From assembly GCA_024684815.1 (NCBI GenBank), contig JAIKWL010000068.1, positions 1-54,711 on the forward strand: 54,711 nt of DNA, in the 5' to 3' direction. The stretch comes from Saccharofermentans sp. Lineage in GTDB: Bacteria > Bacillota > Clostridia > Saccharofermentanales > Saccharofermentanaceae. Below the pieces are notes generated by a model, which saw nothing but the letters and a program-made list of their open reading frames with translations, made no database searches and was not told where the DNA came from. Positions 15,987 through 24,312 of this stretch are shown piece after piece; the stretch's first letter is position 1, and each line of letters opens with the position of its first letter. The translations under genes were made by a program, and so were the position numbers.

Positions 15987-17042
15987 TTACTGACCATCCA
16001 CTTTAACAACCAATTCTTCACCCGGAATGACATTATAATATGTTATTTCATCATCCGCCCGCAAATTAACACCTACTGTAAGCGGAAAGTTGAAAGTATC
16101 ATAAGACATCCTCCCGTCAGTCAGCTCCACATAAATATGAAGTTCTCCGTCTGAAATATAAGTATAGACAGTTGAATTCTGCTTTTCTCTGATATACTTC
16201 ACTGCATCAGTAAAAACAGGATTCCATACTTCACCTGAACTGACTTTCTCCGAAAGATAATCCAGATGTTCCGAAGCTTCTTCTATAGTAATTGTCTGAA
16301 AATATTCATCCTCTTCAAGAGCAACACGGTGCCACATCTCTATGACCCAGGCATTATTTGCAACAGCCTGATCTATCCATCCGTTTCTGACTGCCGTATC
16401 AACTCCGTCATCTTTAATACCAAATAAGTTCAGCCGGTACCATTGCCCGCCTTCGCAGCCGTCGACGGGAGATAAACTGTTAAACCCTCTGTAATCACTT
16501 CTTGATGCCCAAAATCCATTCTTCAGAAGAATGGAATATCCATTGCTGCACATTGCGTTTTCCGGCCAGATAAACACGATTTGTTCTTTGCCGAAATTCT
16601 TTTCATAATATCTGTCCGAATCGACGATCTGATGTCTTAATGAAAAATAATCATATGAGATCAATGATCCTTCTTTCATCGTCTTGTGACTGTACGAATG
16701 ATTAATTACTTCAATGTGATCCTCATTTACAACATCTTTCCACTCGTTAAGATGCGGATCGATAAAATCAACAACCCCGGCAACACTTGCTCTTAAATCA
16801 TAATGCTTCATTAATTCATTAAGATACATACCCGATTCAAAAAAACCGTCATCTGAGATAATGGTGACTACCGCATCCGCATTTCCGAATACTTCAGCCA
16901 CAAAGGTCTCAGGAATAAAAACATCTTCCGGAACGGAATAAGCCGCGGGAGTATCCGATTTGGTACATGCCGCAGACAGAAAAAGCAAAAGAACACTTGC
17001 CAATATAAAAAACGATCGCTTAGTCTTATACATATCAATCAT
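15987..17042 (-). CDS. NodB-type polysaccharide deacetylase lipoprotein
   Basis: I use the ATG at 17042, which shares its A with the upstream TAA and has AGGAAG at good spacing; the frame is open further upstream. The 351-residue product has a signal peptide with lipobox LSAAC (Cys26). The NodB fold is shown by ISDDGFF (catalytic Asp and metal Asp) and VINHSYSHKTM (metal His pair). A Trp/Arg motif segment around WPENAMCSNGY and a C-terminal MWH follow. It would remove acetyl groups from an amino sugar at the outer face of the membrane. Location inside a glycosyltransferase cluster suggests it trims the polymer made here. Confidence 0.78.
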   Translation of the reverse strand: MIDMYKTKRSFFILASVLLLFLSAACTKSDTPAAYSVPEDVFIPETFVAEVFGNADAVVTIISDDGFFESGMYLNELMKHYDLRASVAGVVDFIDPHLNEWKDVVNEDHIEVINHSYSHKTMKEGSLISYDYFSLRHQIVDSDRYYEKNFGKEQIVFIWPENAMCSNGYSILLKNGFWASRSDYRGFNSLSPVDGCEGGQWYRLNLFGIKDDGVDTAVRNGWIDQAVANNAWVIEMWHRVALEEDEYFQTITIEEASEHLDYLSEKVSSGEVWNPVFTDAVKYIREKQNSTVYTYISDGELHIYVELTDGRMSYDTFNFPLTVGVNLRADDEITYYNVIPGEELVVKVDGQ

Positions 17043-18022
17043 TAACTCTTCCTGAAGATCCGTGCTATTCTCCATAACACAGAGATAACATAATGGTCGA
17101 AAGCCATTCCCAGATAAAATAACCAAGACCATAATCTGTTATTTATACCTGTAGTGTCTGCCAAACGTCCGGCAATGTTATTGCTGTATTTTCCGCTATC
17201 CTCCAGATAATGTGAATAACGCCCGTCTTTAATTAAATGCCGGTTTGCATAAAGATCTCTTATATGTCCGAATTCCCTGGATTTAGTTGCAAATCTGAAA
17301 CCAAACCGTGGACTTTTGTCATTTAAGACATCCTGAAGTATCATTGCTTCGATAATAAGCAATTCACATTGAGTCGATGAATGCATAATGCTTTCATCTC
17401 TTTGAGTGTATTCAAATGTTACTTTTGAATCGTCTTTGCACTTTCCCTGCTTAAGGATAGTATAAACAAGTCCGGTATCATCACTGAACCTGTCGAGTAA
17501 TAATTCCGGATCAAACTTGCGGAAAACAAAACACGAAATATGGTAATAGTCAAAATGGCCCCAGAATAAAAACGTATTAATCACTTCAGGAATATGTTCT
17601 TCCGGACTGTTTGTATATCTGAAACCCGATACATATGAAGAATAATCTTTGTGGGCATCTAAAAAACTGACAGCATCACTGAACTTCGAATTATCACAAA
17701 ACACATCATCGGCACTCAGGATAGCGCAGTATTCACCAGTCGCCATCGATAAAGCTTTCTTTATGATCGATGACACTCTGAAACTCGGAACTGTTTTTTC
17801 TGAGGGTTTAGGTCTTTGCATGACAAAATGAGAAACAGAAATACCTGAGTCTGTCAACTGACTCTCAATCTGACTGATAAGTTCTATCGAACCATCAGAT
17901 GAACCGTCATCACCGATAATGATCTCAATTTCATCTGCCGACTGAGAAGTGATCGAATCGATCGCACGCCGGATATAGTTTTTCTCATTATAAGAAATGA
18001 CTATCGCTGTGATCTTACTCAT
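17042..18022 (-). CDS. Family 2 glycosyltransferase
   Basis: 326 residues with the GT2 core ITAIVISYNEKNYIRRAIDS, IGDDGSSDGS and the acidic ILSADDVF. An AAGGGG site precedes ATG. The C-terminal third is Tyr/Arg-rich and ends in a weak amphipathic segment (LWSWLFYLGMAFDHYVISVL) that may touch the membrane. It shares one base with the next gene's start. Confidence 0.85.
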   Translation of the reverse strand: MSKITAIVISYNEKNYIRRAIDSITSQSADEIEIIIGDDGSSDGSIELISQIESQLTDSGISVSHFVMQRPKPSEKTVPSFRVSSIIKKALSMATGEYCAILSADDVFCDNSKFSDAVSFLDAHKDYSSYVSGFRYTNSPEEHIPEVINTFLFWGHFDYYHISCFVFRKFDPELLLDRFSDDTGLVYTILKQGKCKDDSKVTFEYTQRDESIMHSSTQCELLIIEAMILQDVLNDKSPRFGFRFATKSREFGHIRDLYANRHLIKDGRYSHYLEDSGKYSNNIAGRLADTTGINNRLWSWLFYLGMAFDHYVISVLWRIARIFRKS

Positions 18023-18048
18023 TCAACCTGCCCCTTTATCAGCACTGT

Positions 18049-19059
18049 TTAAATATATTTCCGTGTGCATTTTTCAAGCTTATTTCCGAATACTTTCAAG
18101 ACCTTTCCAAAGTATAATGGAAACATCCACTTGATCACATAAAGCATTTTAAAACCAAACCCTGACTCTCTGTATCTGACGGTATCAACATATAAAGGTT
18201 CACACAATTTCAGATGAGGTGACTGACAGACGCTCCAGTCTTTATTTCTGTTGTCAAAAAGGAACCTGATCGAATCATAGCATTTGATAAAACATTGTTT
18301 TTTCATCTTAGGAAGTACACGCTTTGATTCCTGATAAACCAGGAGATTAATATAATTCTTCTCAAATTCCGTACGCCTGTTCCATGAACTGTCACTGATC
18401 TGCCTGTATACACTCATTACTTCAGGTGTATATATAACCCTTCCCGTTTTGATGAAATATGCAGTAATCAGATTATCATCAAAGAAATCCTTATTGATCG
18501 AATTGACCAGATCATGATCACTGTTCCTGAACATAAATGTCTGAACATGAGACCATAGACACCCCCAATAATTTTTATTTGACACTGAAAACATCTTATC
18601 GGAATACCTGCTCCACAGACCATCCTGCTTTTCTTTATCAAGTTTTAAAGCTACAGGATGAAAACAGGCTGACGCATCCGGAAACCGCTCCAGGATCTCG
18701 TATTGCTTCTGAAGTTTTTGATCATCACTATAATAGTCATCACCATCAAGGAAGCATAAATACCGGCCTTTAGCGTTACGCAGAAGGTTGATCCTGTTAT
18801 TTGATGCCCTGACGATAGGCTCGCTGCCTGACAAGGACAGTTTGTCTGTCTGATACACGCTGATAACATCAGGATATTGCTGTTCCCATTTCAACAGCTC
18901 TTCATAAGTGCCGTCGGTCGAGCAATCATCTCCGCATAGTATTTCGAACGGGAAATCGGCTTTTTGACTCAGGACAGAAGACAGGCAATCATTAATATAT
19001 TGCTTTTGATTAAAGAAAGTAATCATCACAGATACCCGGCAATCATTATCCGTGTTCAT
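18049..19059 (-). CDS. Family 2 glycosyltransferase
   Basis: 336 residues from the ATG at 19059; the frame is open to 19080 but GGTGG sits seven bases before the inner ATG. Motifs are VSVMITFFNQKQYIND, CGDDCSTDGTYEE and FLDGDDYYSDD. It overlaps the upstream gene by 14 bases. It is closest in look to the 15000 gene product. Confidence 0.83.
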   Translation of the reverse strand: MNTDNDCRVSVMITFFNQKQYINDCLSSVLSQKADFPFEILCGDDCSTDGTYEELLKWEQQYPDVISVYQTDKLSLSGSEPIVRASNNRINLLRNAKGRYLCFLDGDDYYSDDQKLQKQYEILERFPDASACFHPVALKLDKEKQDGLWSRYSDKMFSVSNKNYWGCLWSHVQTFMFRNSDHDLVNSINKDFFDDNLITAYFIKTGRVIYTPEVMSVYRQISDSSWNRRTEFEKNYINLLVYQESKRVLPKMKKQCFIKCYDSIRFLFDNRNKDWSVCQSPHLKLCEPLYVDTVRYRESGFGFKMLYVIKWMFPLYFGKVLKVFGNKLEKCTRKYI

Positions 19060-20008
19060 AATCATTCCACCATTTTCCACAACCGGAAATGTCTTCAGAA
19101 GACATCCGCGGATCGAATCTGAATTTTACTACTTTCTTAAAACCGCCCTTTTGCATATTCTTAACAAGACGTTTTTTACTGTTACTGCCAGAATTCATTT
19201 TAGTCAATGCATTTGATATCTGGATCTGGAACGGATCCTTATTCTCTTTATTAATGATCAGCAATTCAGCTTCTCTCAGATCCTTAAGGAAACGGTCTCT
19301 CCATTTATTGTCACTTGATGTGGATACACCGCACCCGAATTCATAAAAGATGCAGGGTTTGGAATAATAAGCCGGAACTATTCCGTCGAACATCATAAGC
19401 ATATATGAAAGATCTTCAGAATAAATTACCTTACCGGTCACGATATTTAAGTATTCCAAAAACAACGATCTGTCGCAAAGAATTGCAGCTCCTAAAGGAA
19501 GATCTTCCAACACAATGTAATTCCACCTGCAGACAGGATCATTGCCTTCCAAATAGCAGTCTATGACTCTCGGAGCAAGAGGAGTACTGTTGATCTTTAT
19601 GCTGCCTTCAATAGAACCGTAATAAACAGCATCAGCGAAGGACCAGGACTTTCCGCTGTCTTCAAGAAATCTTATCCATTCGGCCAGCGCAGACTCGTTA
19701 AAGAGCGCATCTCCGGGACTGATCAATTTTATATATTTGCCTTTCGCGGCAGATATTCCGTCATAATAATTCTTAACCGTACCCTGATTCTCTTTGTGAT
19801 CTATCAGTCTGTAATCGGTAGAACCCTTGCTTTCAAAGTATTCGGAAAACCTTCCAAACAAATTATCGGCAGAACCGTCATCGACAATGATCAATTCAAG
19901 TCTGACTCCTTTTTGCCCGACAACAGAATCAAGCGTAAAGACACACTTCTCCCACACTGGATTGTAGGTAGCCATAATAACTGACACTTCAAAAACAATG
20001 TTGTTCAA
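19046..20008 (-). CDS. Family 2 glycosyltransferase
   Basis: 320 residues. The start is TTG at 20008 with AGGAG six bases upstream. Core motifs: VSVIMATYNPVWEKCVFTLD, VDDGSADNLF and KLISPGDALF, the latter standing in for the usual DxD, which is weakened to PGD. That change may reduce metal binding or mark a variant. Its 3-prime end overlaps the next gene. Confidence 0.8.
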   Translation of the reverse strand: MNNIVFEVSVIMATYNPVWEKCVFTLDSVVGQKGVRLELIIVDDGSADNLFGRFSEYFESKGSTDYRLIDHKENQGTVKNYYDGISAAKGKYIKLISPGDALFNESALAEWIRFLEDSGKSWSFADAVYYGSIEGSIKINSTPLAPRVIDCYLEGNDPVCRWNYIVLEDLPLGAAILCDRSLFLEYLNIVTGKVIYSEDLSYMLMMFDGIVPAYYSKPCIFYEFGCGVSTSSDNKWRDRFLKDLREAELLIINKENKDPFQIQISNALTKMNSGSNSKKRLVKNMQKGGFKKVVKFRFDPRMSSEDISGCGKWWNDYEHG

Positions 20009-20032
20009 ATCTGTCTCCTGAAAAATGAACTT

Positions 20033-20920
20033 TTACTTATAATACTCAATTTCAGGTTTAAACACAGATCCCTCACGATATGAATTAAGTATAATCCGTA
20101 TCTTTTCCAGTCTGGATTCTTTCGCCCTGAATAAAACTCTTGTCAGATGCAAGCCTACTCTAATGAATAAATACAGTCTACCTTTAAGACCTTCACGTCT
20201 GTATATGTAGACTTCGTTTCTGTACAGACATTTATACCGCGAAAATCTGTCTTCCTCATCATGTTCTATTCCGACTTTGTCATTACTTTTCATATTATGG
20301 ATAACTATGCTTCCGTTCACGGCATAACACGGATACTCCAACGATAAACGCCTGGAATACTCAATGTCATCTGCCCAGATAAAGAATTCCTTTATAGGCA
20401 GACCTATTTGTTTAACAGTTTCAGCTTTAACAAAAAAAGAAACAAATGTAGCCATTATTACCGGAACAGTAGCAGATGTGTGATCAGTAATTGTTTTCTT
20501 AAGGCCCGTTTTCTGGAGGTTCATCTTACAGAGACTGCCGTCAGTCCATTTGGCAATACCGGACAGGAAACCGTATTTACCCTCAAGTTCACGGTCAGCA
20601 TCAAGAAATGCGGATAAACTGTCCGGTTCGGGAACAGCATCATCATCCATTAACCAAAGAAACTTATAACCACGCTTTAATGCCTCAGTCATACCAAAAT
20701 GGAAGCCACCGGCACCACCCGTATTTGTTCCGGTATTACAGTATATGATCTTATTTGAATCAATATATGAAATCAAAGCATCACCGGTACCGTCTGTACT
20801 GGCATTATCAATTACAAGAACGTCACACTTAGCGTTCCGCAGCAACAGCAAATGCTCTATGCATTCCAAAAGCATTTCTTTCCTGTTATAAGTTACTACG
20901 ATTGCAACAACTTCATTCAT
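20033..20920 (-). CDS. Family 2 glycosyltransferase, rhamnosyl/galactofuranosyl-transferase-like
   Basis: 295 residues, first gene of the cluster. Motifs AIVVTYNRKEMLLECIEHLL, DNASTDGTGD, NTGGAGGFHFGM and LWLMDDDAVP are typical of the GT2 subgroup containing rhamnosyltransferases and GlfT2-like galactofuranosyltransferases. It may add the first or a deoxy sugar. An extended -10 box lies about 50 bases upstream. No strong Shine-Dalgarno is seen before the ATG. Confidence 0.85.
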   Translation of the reverse strand: MNEVVAIVVTYNRKEMLLECIEHLLLLRNAKCDVLVIDNASTDGTGDALISYIDSNKIIYCNTGTNTGGAGGFHFGMTEALKRGYKFLWLMDDDAVPEPDSLSAFLDADRELEGKYGFLSGIAKWTDGSLCKMNLQKTGLKKTITDHTSATVPVIMATFVSFFVKAETVKQIGLPIKEFFIWADDIEYSRRLSLEYPCYAVNGSIVIHNMKSNDKVGIEHDEEDRFSRYKCLYRNEVYIYRREGLKGRLYLFIRVGLHLTRVLFRAKESRLEKIRIILNSYREGSVFKPEIEYYK

Positions 20921-20971
20921 TAAATGATATGATTCCCTTAATCCGTTTATGAAATCATCAGTATCTTATTG

Positions 20972-20980
20972 ATTATATCA
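20972..20980 (-). promoter_or_regulatory. Extended -10 promoter of the polysaccharide cluster
   Basis: On the minus strand TG-A-TATAAT is complete. Transcription would start near 20965 and cover the eight genes down to 11482. No clear -35 is present, as is common for extended -10 promoters. Confidence 0.55.
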
Positions 20981-21037
20981 TTAAAAATAAGAGGCTCGCA
21001 GCAAAAATCAGACACACCGGTAATCCGGTAAATGTTT

Positions 21038-21066
21038 TTGACATAAAATGCATGAATATATAAATA
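21038..21066 (+). promoter_or_regulatory. Promoter for the 21125 lipoprotein
   Basis: A perfect TTGACA at 21038-21043 is followed by AT-rich TATAAATA around 21059-21066, with 15 to 17 bases between depending on the -10 chosen. An inverted repeat ACCGG-TAAT-CCGGT lies just upstream at 21015-21028. Confidence 0.55.
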
Positions 21067-21124
21067 CATTTGTTAAACTATTAGCGTTAAGTAACGTAAA
21101 CAATCCCCGGGGAGCTGTTCGTGT

Positions 21125-21595
21125 ATGAGAAAAAGCATATCTTTGATCCTTGCTGCCGCCATGCTGTTCACATTAGTTTCATGCGGCAGATATAAAATCG
21201 ACAATATTGAGTATGCCTTAAAAGTCTGCGACTGCAGCCGTGAAAACATGTTCGGACTTGAGCAGGTGGCTGTGTTTGACGACAGGATCGTGGTGGTATT
21301 TGATAAAAAGACCTGTGATAAGAACGGAAAGTTAAGATTGGACGGCGCAAGAAATGTCGAAGTCATTCAGGGCAAATATATTTTTACAAAATTTTATGTA
21401 AACGGTGAATCATTAAGTCACGACATGTGCCGGATCGATCAGGGACGCATTGATTTTTCAGATGATGATCTTGAATTGTTTTATTCATTTACAACGAATT
21501 ACGGTCAATCTGAAACAGATTATTATCAGACTTACGATCAGGCATCCGGGAAATGGAACCCGGTAACCGAAGAAAATATCGATTGGGGCGAATAA
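21125..21595 (+). CDS. Small lipoprotein, unknown
   Basis: 156 residues with signal peptide and lipobox LVSC (Cys20). The mature part contains four more Cys (two in KVCDCSREN, one in KKTCDK, one in HDMCRID), alternating strands, and an acidic end. I recognise no family. It has its own promoter and a GGGGAG site, and stands alone between the polysaccharide cluster and pilT. Confidence 0.7.
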   Translation: MRKSISLILAAAMLFTLVSCGRYKIDNIEYALKVCDCSRENMFGLEQVAVFDDRIVVVFDKKTCDKNGKLRLDGARNVEVIQGKYIFTKFYVNGESLSHDMCRIDQGRIDFSDDDLELFYSFTTNYGQSETDYYQTYDQASGKWNPVTEENIDWGE

Positions 21596-21708
21596 TTTAT
21601 AAGTCACGAAATGAGCCTTTCCTGGACGAACTCCTAGTTTATGCACTCCCATAACATATCCATTGGAAAAATATTCAAAACAATATATCAAAGACATAGG
21701 TTTTAACT

Positions 21709-21714
21709 TATAAT
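21709..21714 (+). promoter_or_regulatory. -10 box for pilT
   Basis: A perfect TATAAT lies 31 bases before the pilT ATG; the AGGAGG site follows. No -35 of quality is visible. Confidence 0.45.
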
Positions 21715-21744
21715 CTAAAGCATACTTTCTCAGGAGGTTTCTAT

Positions 21745-22809
21745 ATGACTTTTGAACAACTGATGGATTATGCTATTTCCCGTGACTGTTCCGATGTGCA
21801 TATTACCCAGGGTACCAACCTTGCTGTAAGAAGATACGGAATGCTTCACATCCTTGACGAACGCCCCACACCTGAAGAAGCACGCGACATGATCTACGAT
21901 ATTCTCTCAACAGACGAGATCAAGCGCGTTGAAGCAGGCGAGGACGTTGATATCGGCCGCATGATCGACAACGAAATCAGAGTAAGAGCTAATGTTTATC
22001 ATCAGCGTAATAACCTTGCATGCAGCATCCGTCTTCTTATGGCCGAGATCCCCGAGTTCGAAGCTTTGGGCCTTCCTGACGTGATCAAGACACTCGCATC
22101 TGCCAATAACGGTATCATCCTTGTTACAGGACCTACGGGTTCAGGCAAGACGACCACTCTTTCTGCTATTGTTGACTACATCAACAAGAATGAGGCAAAG
22201 CACGTTATCACGATCGAAGATCCTATCGAGTATATCTATCCTCATAACCGTGCCATGATCCATCAGCGTGAAGTCGGACGTGACGTAAGTTCATTCGCTT
22301 ATGCTCTCCATTCAGCTCTGCGTGAAGACCCGGATATCATTCTCGTCGGCGAGATGAGAGATTTCGAGACGATCTCGGCAGCTATCACAGCAGCAGAGAC
22401 AGGACACCTCGTCCTTTCAACACTCCACACACAGAGTGCTGCCCAGACCATCAACAGGATCATCGACGGTGCTCCGATGGACATGCAGGCAACGATCCGT
22501 TCACAGTTTGCCGCAAGTATCCGCGGCGTTATCTCACAGCAGCTCCTGCCTACCACTGACGGCAACGGACGCGTCCTTACCACAGAGATCATGGTCGGAA
22601 CAAGTGCTATCAAGAGCCTTATCCTTGAAGATAAGATCCAGATGATCCCGGGTGCCATCCAGTCTGCTGCTCAGGTAGGTATGCACACCTTGAACAACGA
22701 TCTCCAGAGACTCGTTACGATGGGTCTCATCACAAGAAGGACCGCGATCGATGCAGCTTACGATCCCAACGAACTCGAGAAGATGATCGGCGTAACAAAT
22801 TACTTCTGA
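21745..22809 (+). CDS. pilT: PilT-type twitching motility ATPase
   Basis: 354 residues, full length for PilT. Walker A is GPTGSGKTTT at about 129, Walker B LVGEMRD near 200-206, with the PilT family His box (STLHTQSAAQTINRIID). The N-terminal DVHIT segment and the C-terminal region fit PilT rather than PilB. PilT powers retraction of type IV pili. No other pilus gene is in the window, so it either serves a remote pilus locus or works with another secretion-type machine. A strong terminator follows, so it is monocistronic. Confidence 0.88.
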   Translation: MTFEQLMDYAISRDCSDVHITQGTNLAVRRYGMLHILDERPTPEEARDMIYDILSTDEIKRVEAGEDVDIGRMIDNEIRVRANVYHQRNNLACSIRLLMAEIPEFEALGLPDVIKTLASANNGIILVTGPTGSGKTTTLSAIVDYINKNEAKHVITIEDPIEYIYPHNRAMIHQREVGRDVSSFAYALHSALREDPDIILVGEMRDFETISAAITAAETGHLVLSTLHTQSAAQTINRIIDGAPMDMQATIRSQFAASIRGVISQQLLPTTDGNGRVLTTEIMVGTSAIKSLILEDKIQMIPGAIQSAAQVGMHTLNNDLQRLVTMGLITRRTAIDAAYDPNELEKMIGVTNYF

Positions 22810-22866
22810 TTCCGGGTATCCTGATAACACCCTGACAAAACAGTTCAATAAAGAATAAGCAGATGA

Positions 22867-22917
22867 GGCTGTCTCATAAGGCGGACAATGATCCGCCGGG
22901 AGACAGCCTTTTATTAT
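22867..22917 (+). terminator. Rho-independent terminator of pilT
   Basis: GGCTGTCTC (22867-22875) pairs perfectly with GAGACAGCC (22900-22908), with an inner GCGGA/TCCGC stem, followed by TTTTATTAT. Confidence 0.8.
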
Positions 22918-22918
22918 A

Positions 22919-22947
22919 TTGAAGCTATTCATTAAAAGTAATAAAAT
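22919..22947 (+). promoter_or_regulatory. Promoter of the duplicated wall-polymer operon
   Basis: TTGAAG at 22919-22924 and TAAAAT at 22942-22947, spaced by 17 bases, place a start near 22954, about 30 bases before the first ATG and directly after the pilT terminator. Confidence 0.6.
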
Positions 22948-22984
22948 AATTGACTGTGGATAAAAACAGGAAAGAAGCCAACGC

Positions 22985-24307
22985 ATGAATTTAATCAGAG
23001 TTCTTTACATAGATCCCGGAACGGGAGGAATGCTGTTCACGATACTGTTCGGTATTTTCGGTGTGGCAGTATTCTCGTTCCGTGCGCTGATAATGAAACT
23101 TAAATTCCGTATAAGCGGCGGTAAAAGTGCAAAGATCAACGATCAGAAGATCCCGGTCGCTATCTTTACCGATCACAAAAGATACTGGAATGTTTTCGAG
23201 CCCATAATGGACGAACTGGAAAAAAGAAAACAGAAAACTGTTTATCTCACGTGCTCCAAAGACGATCCCGCTTTCAACAAAAAATACGAATACATTACCT
23301 GTGAGTTCCTTGGTGAAGGCAACAAAGCTTTCAGCAAACTTAATCTCCTTAATGCATCAGTAGTCGTATCTTCAACACCGAGTCTTGACGTTTTCCAGTG
23401 GAAGCGCTCGAAAAACGTCAACTATTATATTCATGTTCAGCATGCCGCCAATGACATTTCAATGTACCGCATGTTCGGTACGGACCACTTTGATGCGATC
23501 CTTCTTTCGGGTGAATATCAGGTTGATGAGATCAGACAGCTGGAGAAGATGCGCGACATCAAACCCCGTGAACTGCCTCTTGTCGGCATCCCCTATATGG
23601 ATGTGATGAAAAAGAGACTGGATGCGGCAGGTCCCGTACCTCCACACGAGAGAACTGTACTTATGGCTCCTTCCTGGGGCGCGAGCGGAATTCTTTCGAG
23701 GTTCGGCGAAAAACTCATAGATGCCCTTATCTCAACAGGGTACAAGGTGATCGTAAGACCTCACCCGCAGTCTTATTCTTCCGAGAAGGATATGCTGGAA
23801 AAGCTTATGTCCAAATACACTGATGAATCCAAGGTCATCTGGAATAAGGATAATGATAACTTTGAAGTATTGAGACAGGCTGATATCCTGATATCTGATT
23901 TCTCAGGCATAATCTTCGATTTCACTCTTGTCTTCGACAAGCCGCTGATCTATACGGACACAAAGTACGATATCCGTCCCTATGATGCTTCCTGGATCGA
24001 GGAAACGCCCTGGACGTTCAGGATCCTTCCCTCTTTGGGACTTGAACTCAATGAGGATAACGTCAGTGATATCAAAGATCTTATCGACAGATGTATTGAG
24101 GATCCTTCTTTTGCCGAAGGCAGAAACAAAGCCCGTGCTGAGACCTGGGTCCCGATGGGGGTTGGTGCCGTGAACACCGTTGATTTCATAATGGAAAAAT
24201 ATAACGAAGTCGTTGCAAAAAATGCTGCCGGAGAACTTGAGAAGACCGGTGCCGGAACCTCGGCACGCGGCCGCAGGAAGACTCAAGCAGCAGGAAAAGA
24301 GGCCTGA
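22985..24307 (+). CDS. CDP-glycerol glycerophosphotransferase-like enzyme, copy A
   Basis: 440 residues. The N-terminal YIDPGTGGMLFTILFGIFGV segment plus the next few residues form one membrane anchor (about 8-35), a feature shared by clostridial members. The rest matches the TagB/TagF family: IHVQHAA near 153 stands where the family has its catalytic His, then LMAPSWG, VIVRPHPQS near 260 (second His) and ISDFSGIIFDF near 302. These enzymes transfer glycerol-phosphate (or ribitol-phosphate) from CDP-polyol to lipid-linked wall polymer. The C-terminal 35 residues are Lys/Ala/Gly rich. It is followed five bases later by the YidC-sulfatase fusion, and the pair recurs as copy B. Confidence 0.82.
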   Translation: MNLIRVLYIDPGTGGMLFTILFGIFGVAVFSFRALIMKLKFRISGGKSAKINDQKIPVAIFTDHKRYWNVFEPIMDELEKRKQKTVYLTCSKDDPAFNKKYEYITCEFLGEGNKAFSKLNLLNASVVVSSTPSLDVFQWKRSKNVNYYIHVQHAANDISMYRMFGTDHFDAILLSGEYQVDEIRQLEKMRDIKPRELPLVGIPYMDVMKKRLDAAGPVPPHERTVLMAPSWGASGILSRFGEKLIDALISTGYKVIVRPHPQSYSSEKDMLEKLMSKYTDESKVIWNKDNDNFEVLRQADILISDFSGIIFDFTLVFDKPLIYTDTKYDIRPYDASWIEETPWTFRILPSLGLELNEDNVSDIKDLIDRCIEDPSFAEGRNKARAETWVPMGVGAVNTVDFIMEKYNEVVAKNAAGELEKTGAGTSARGRRKTQAAGKEA

Positions 24308-24312
24308 TAAAA

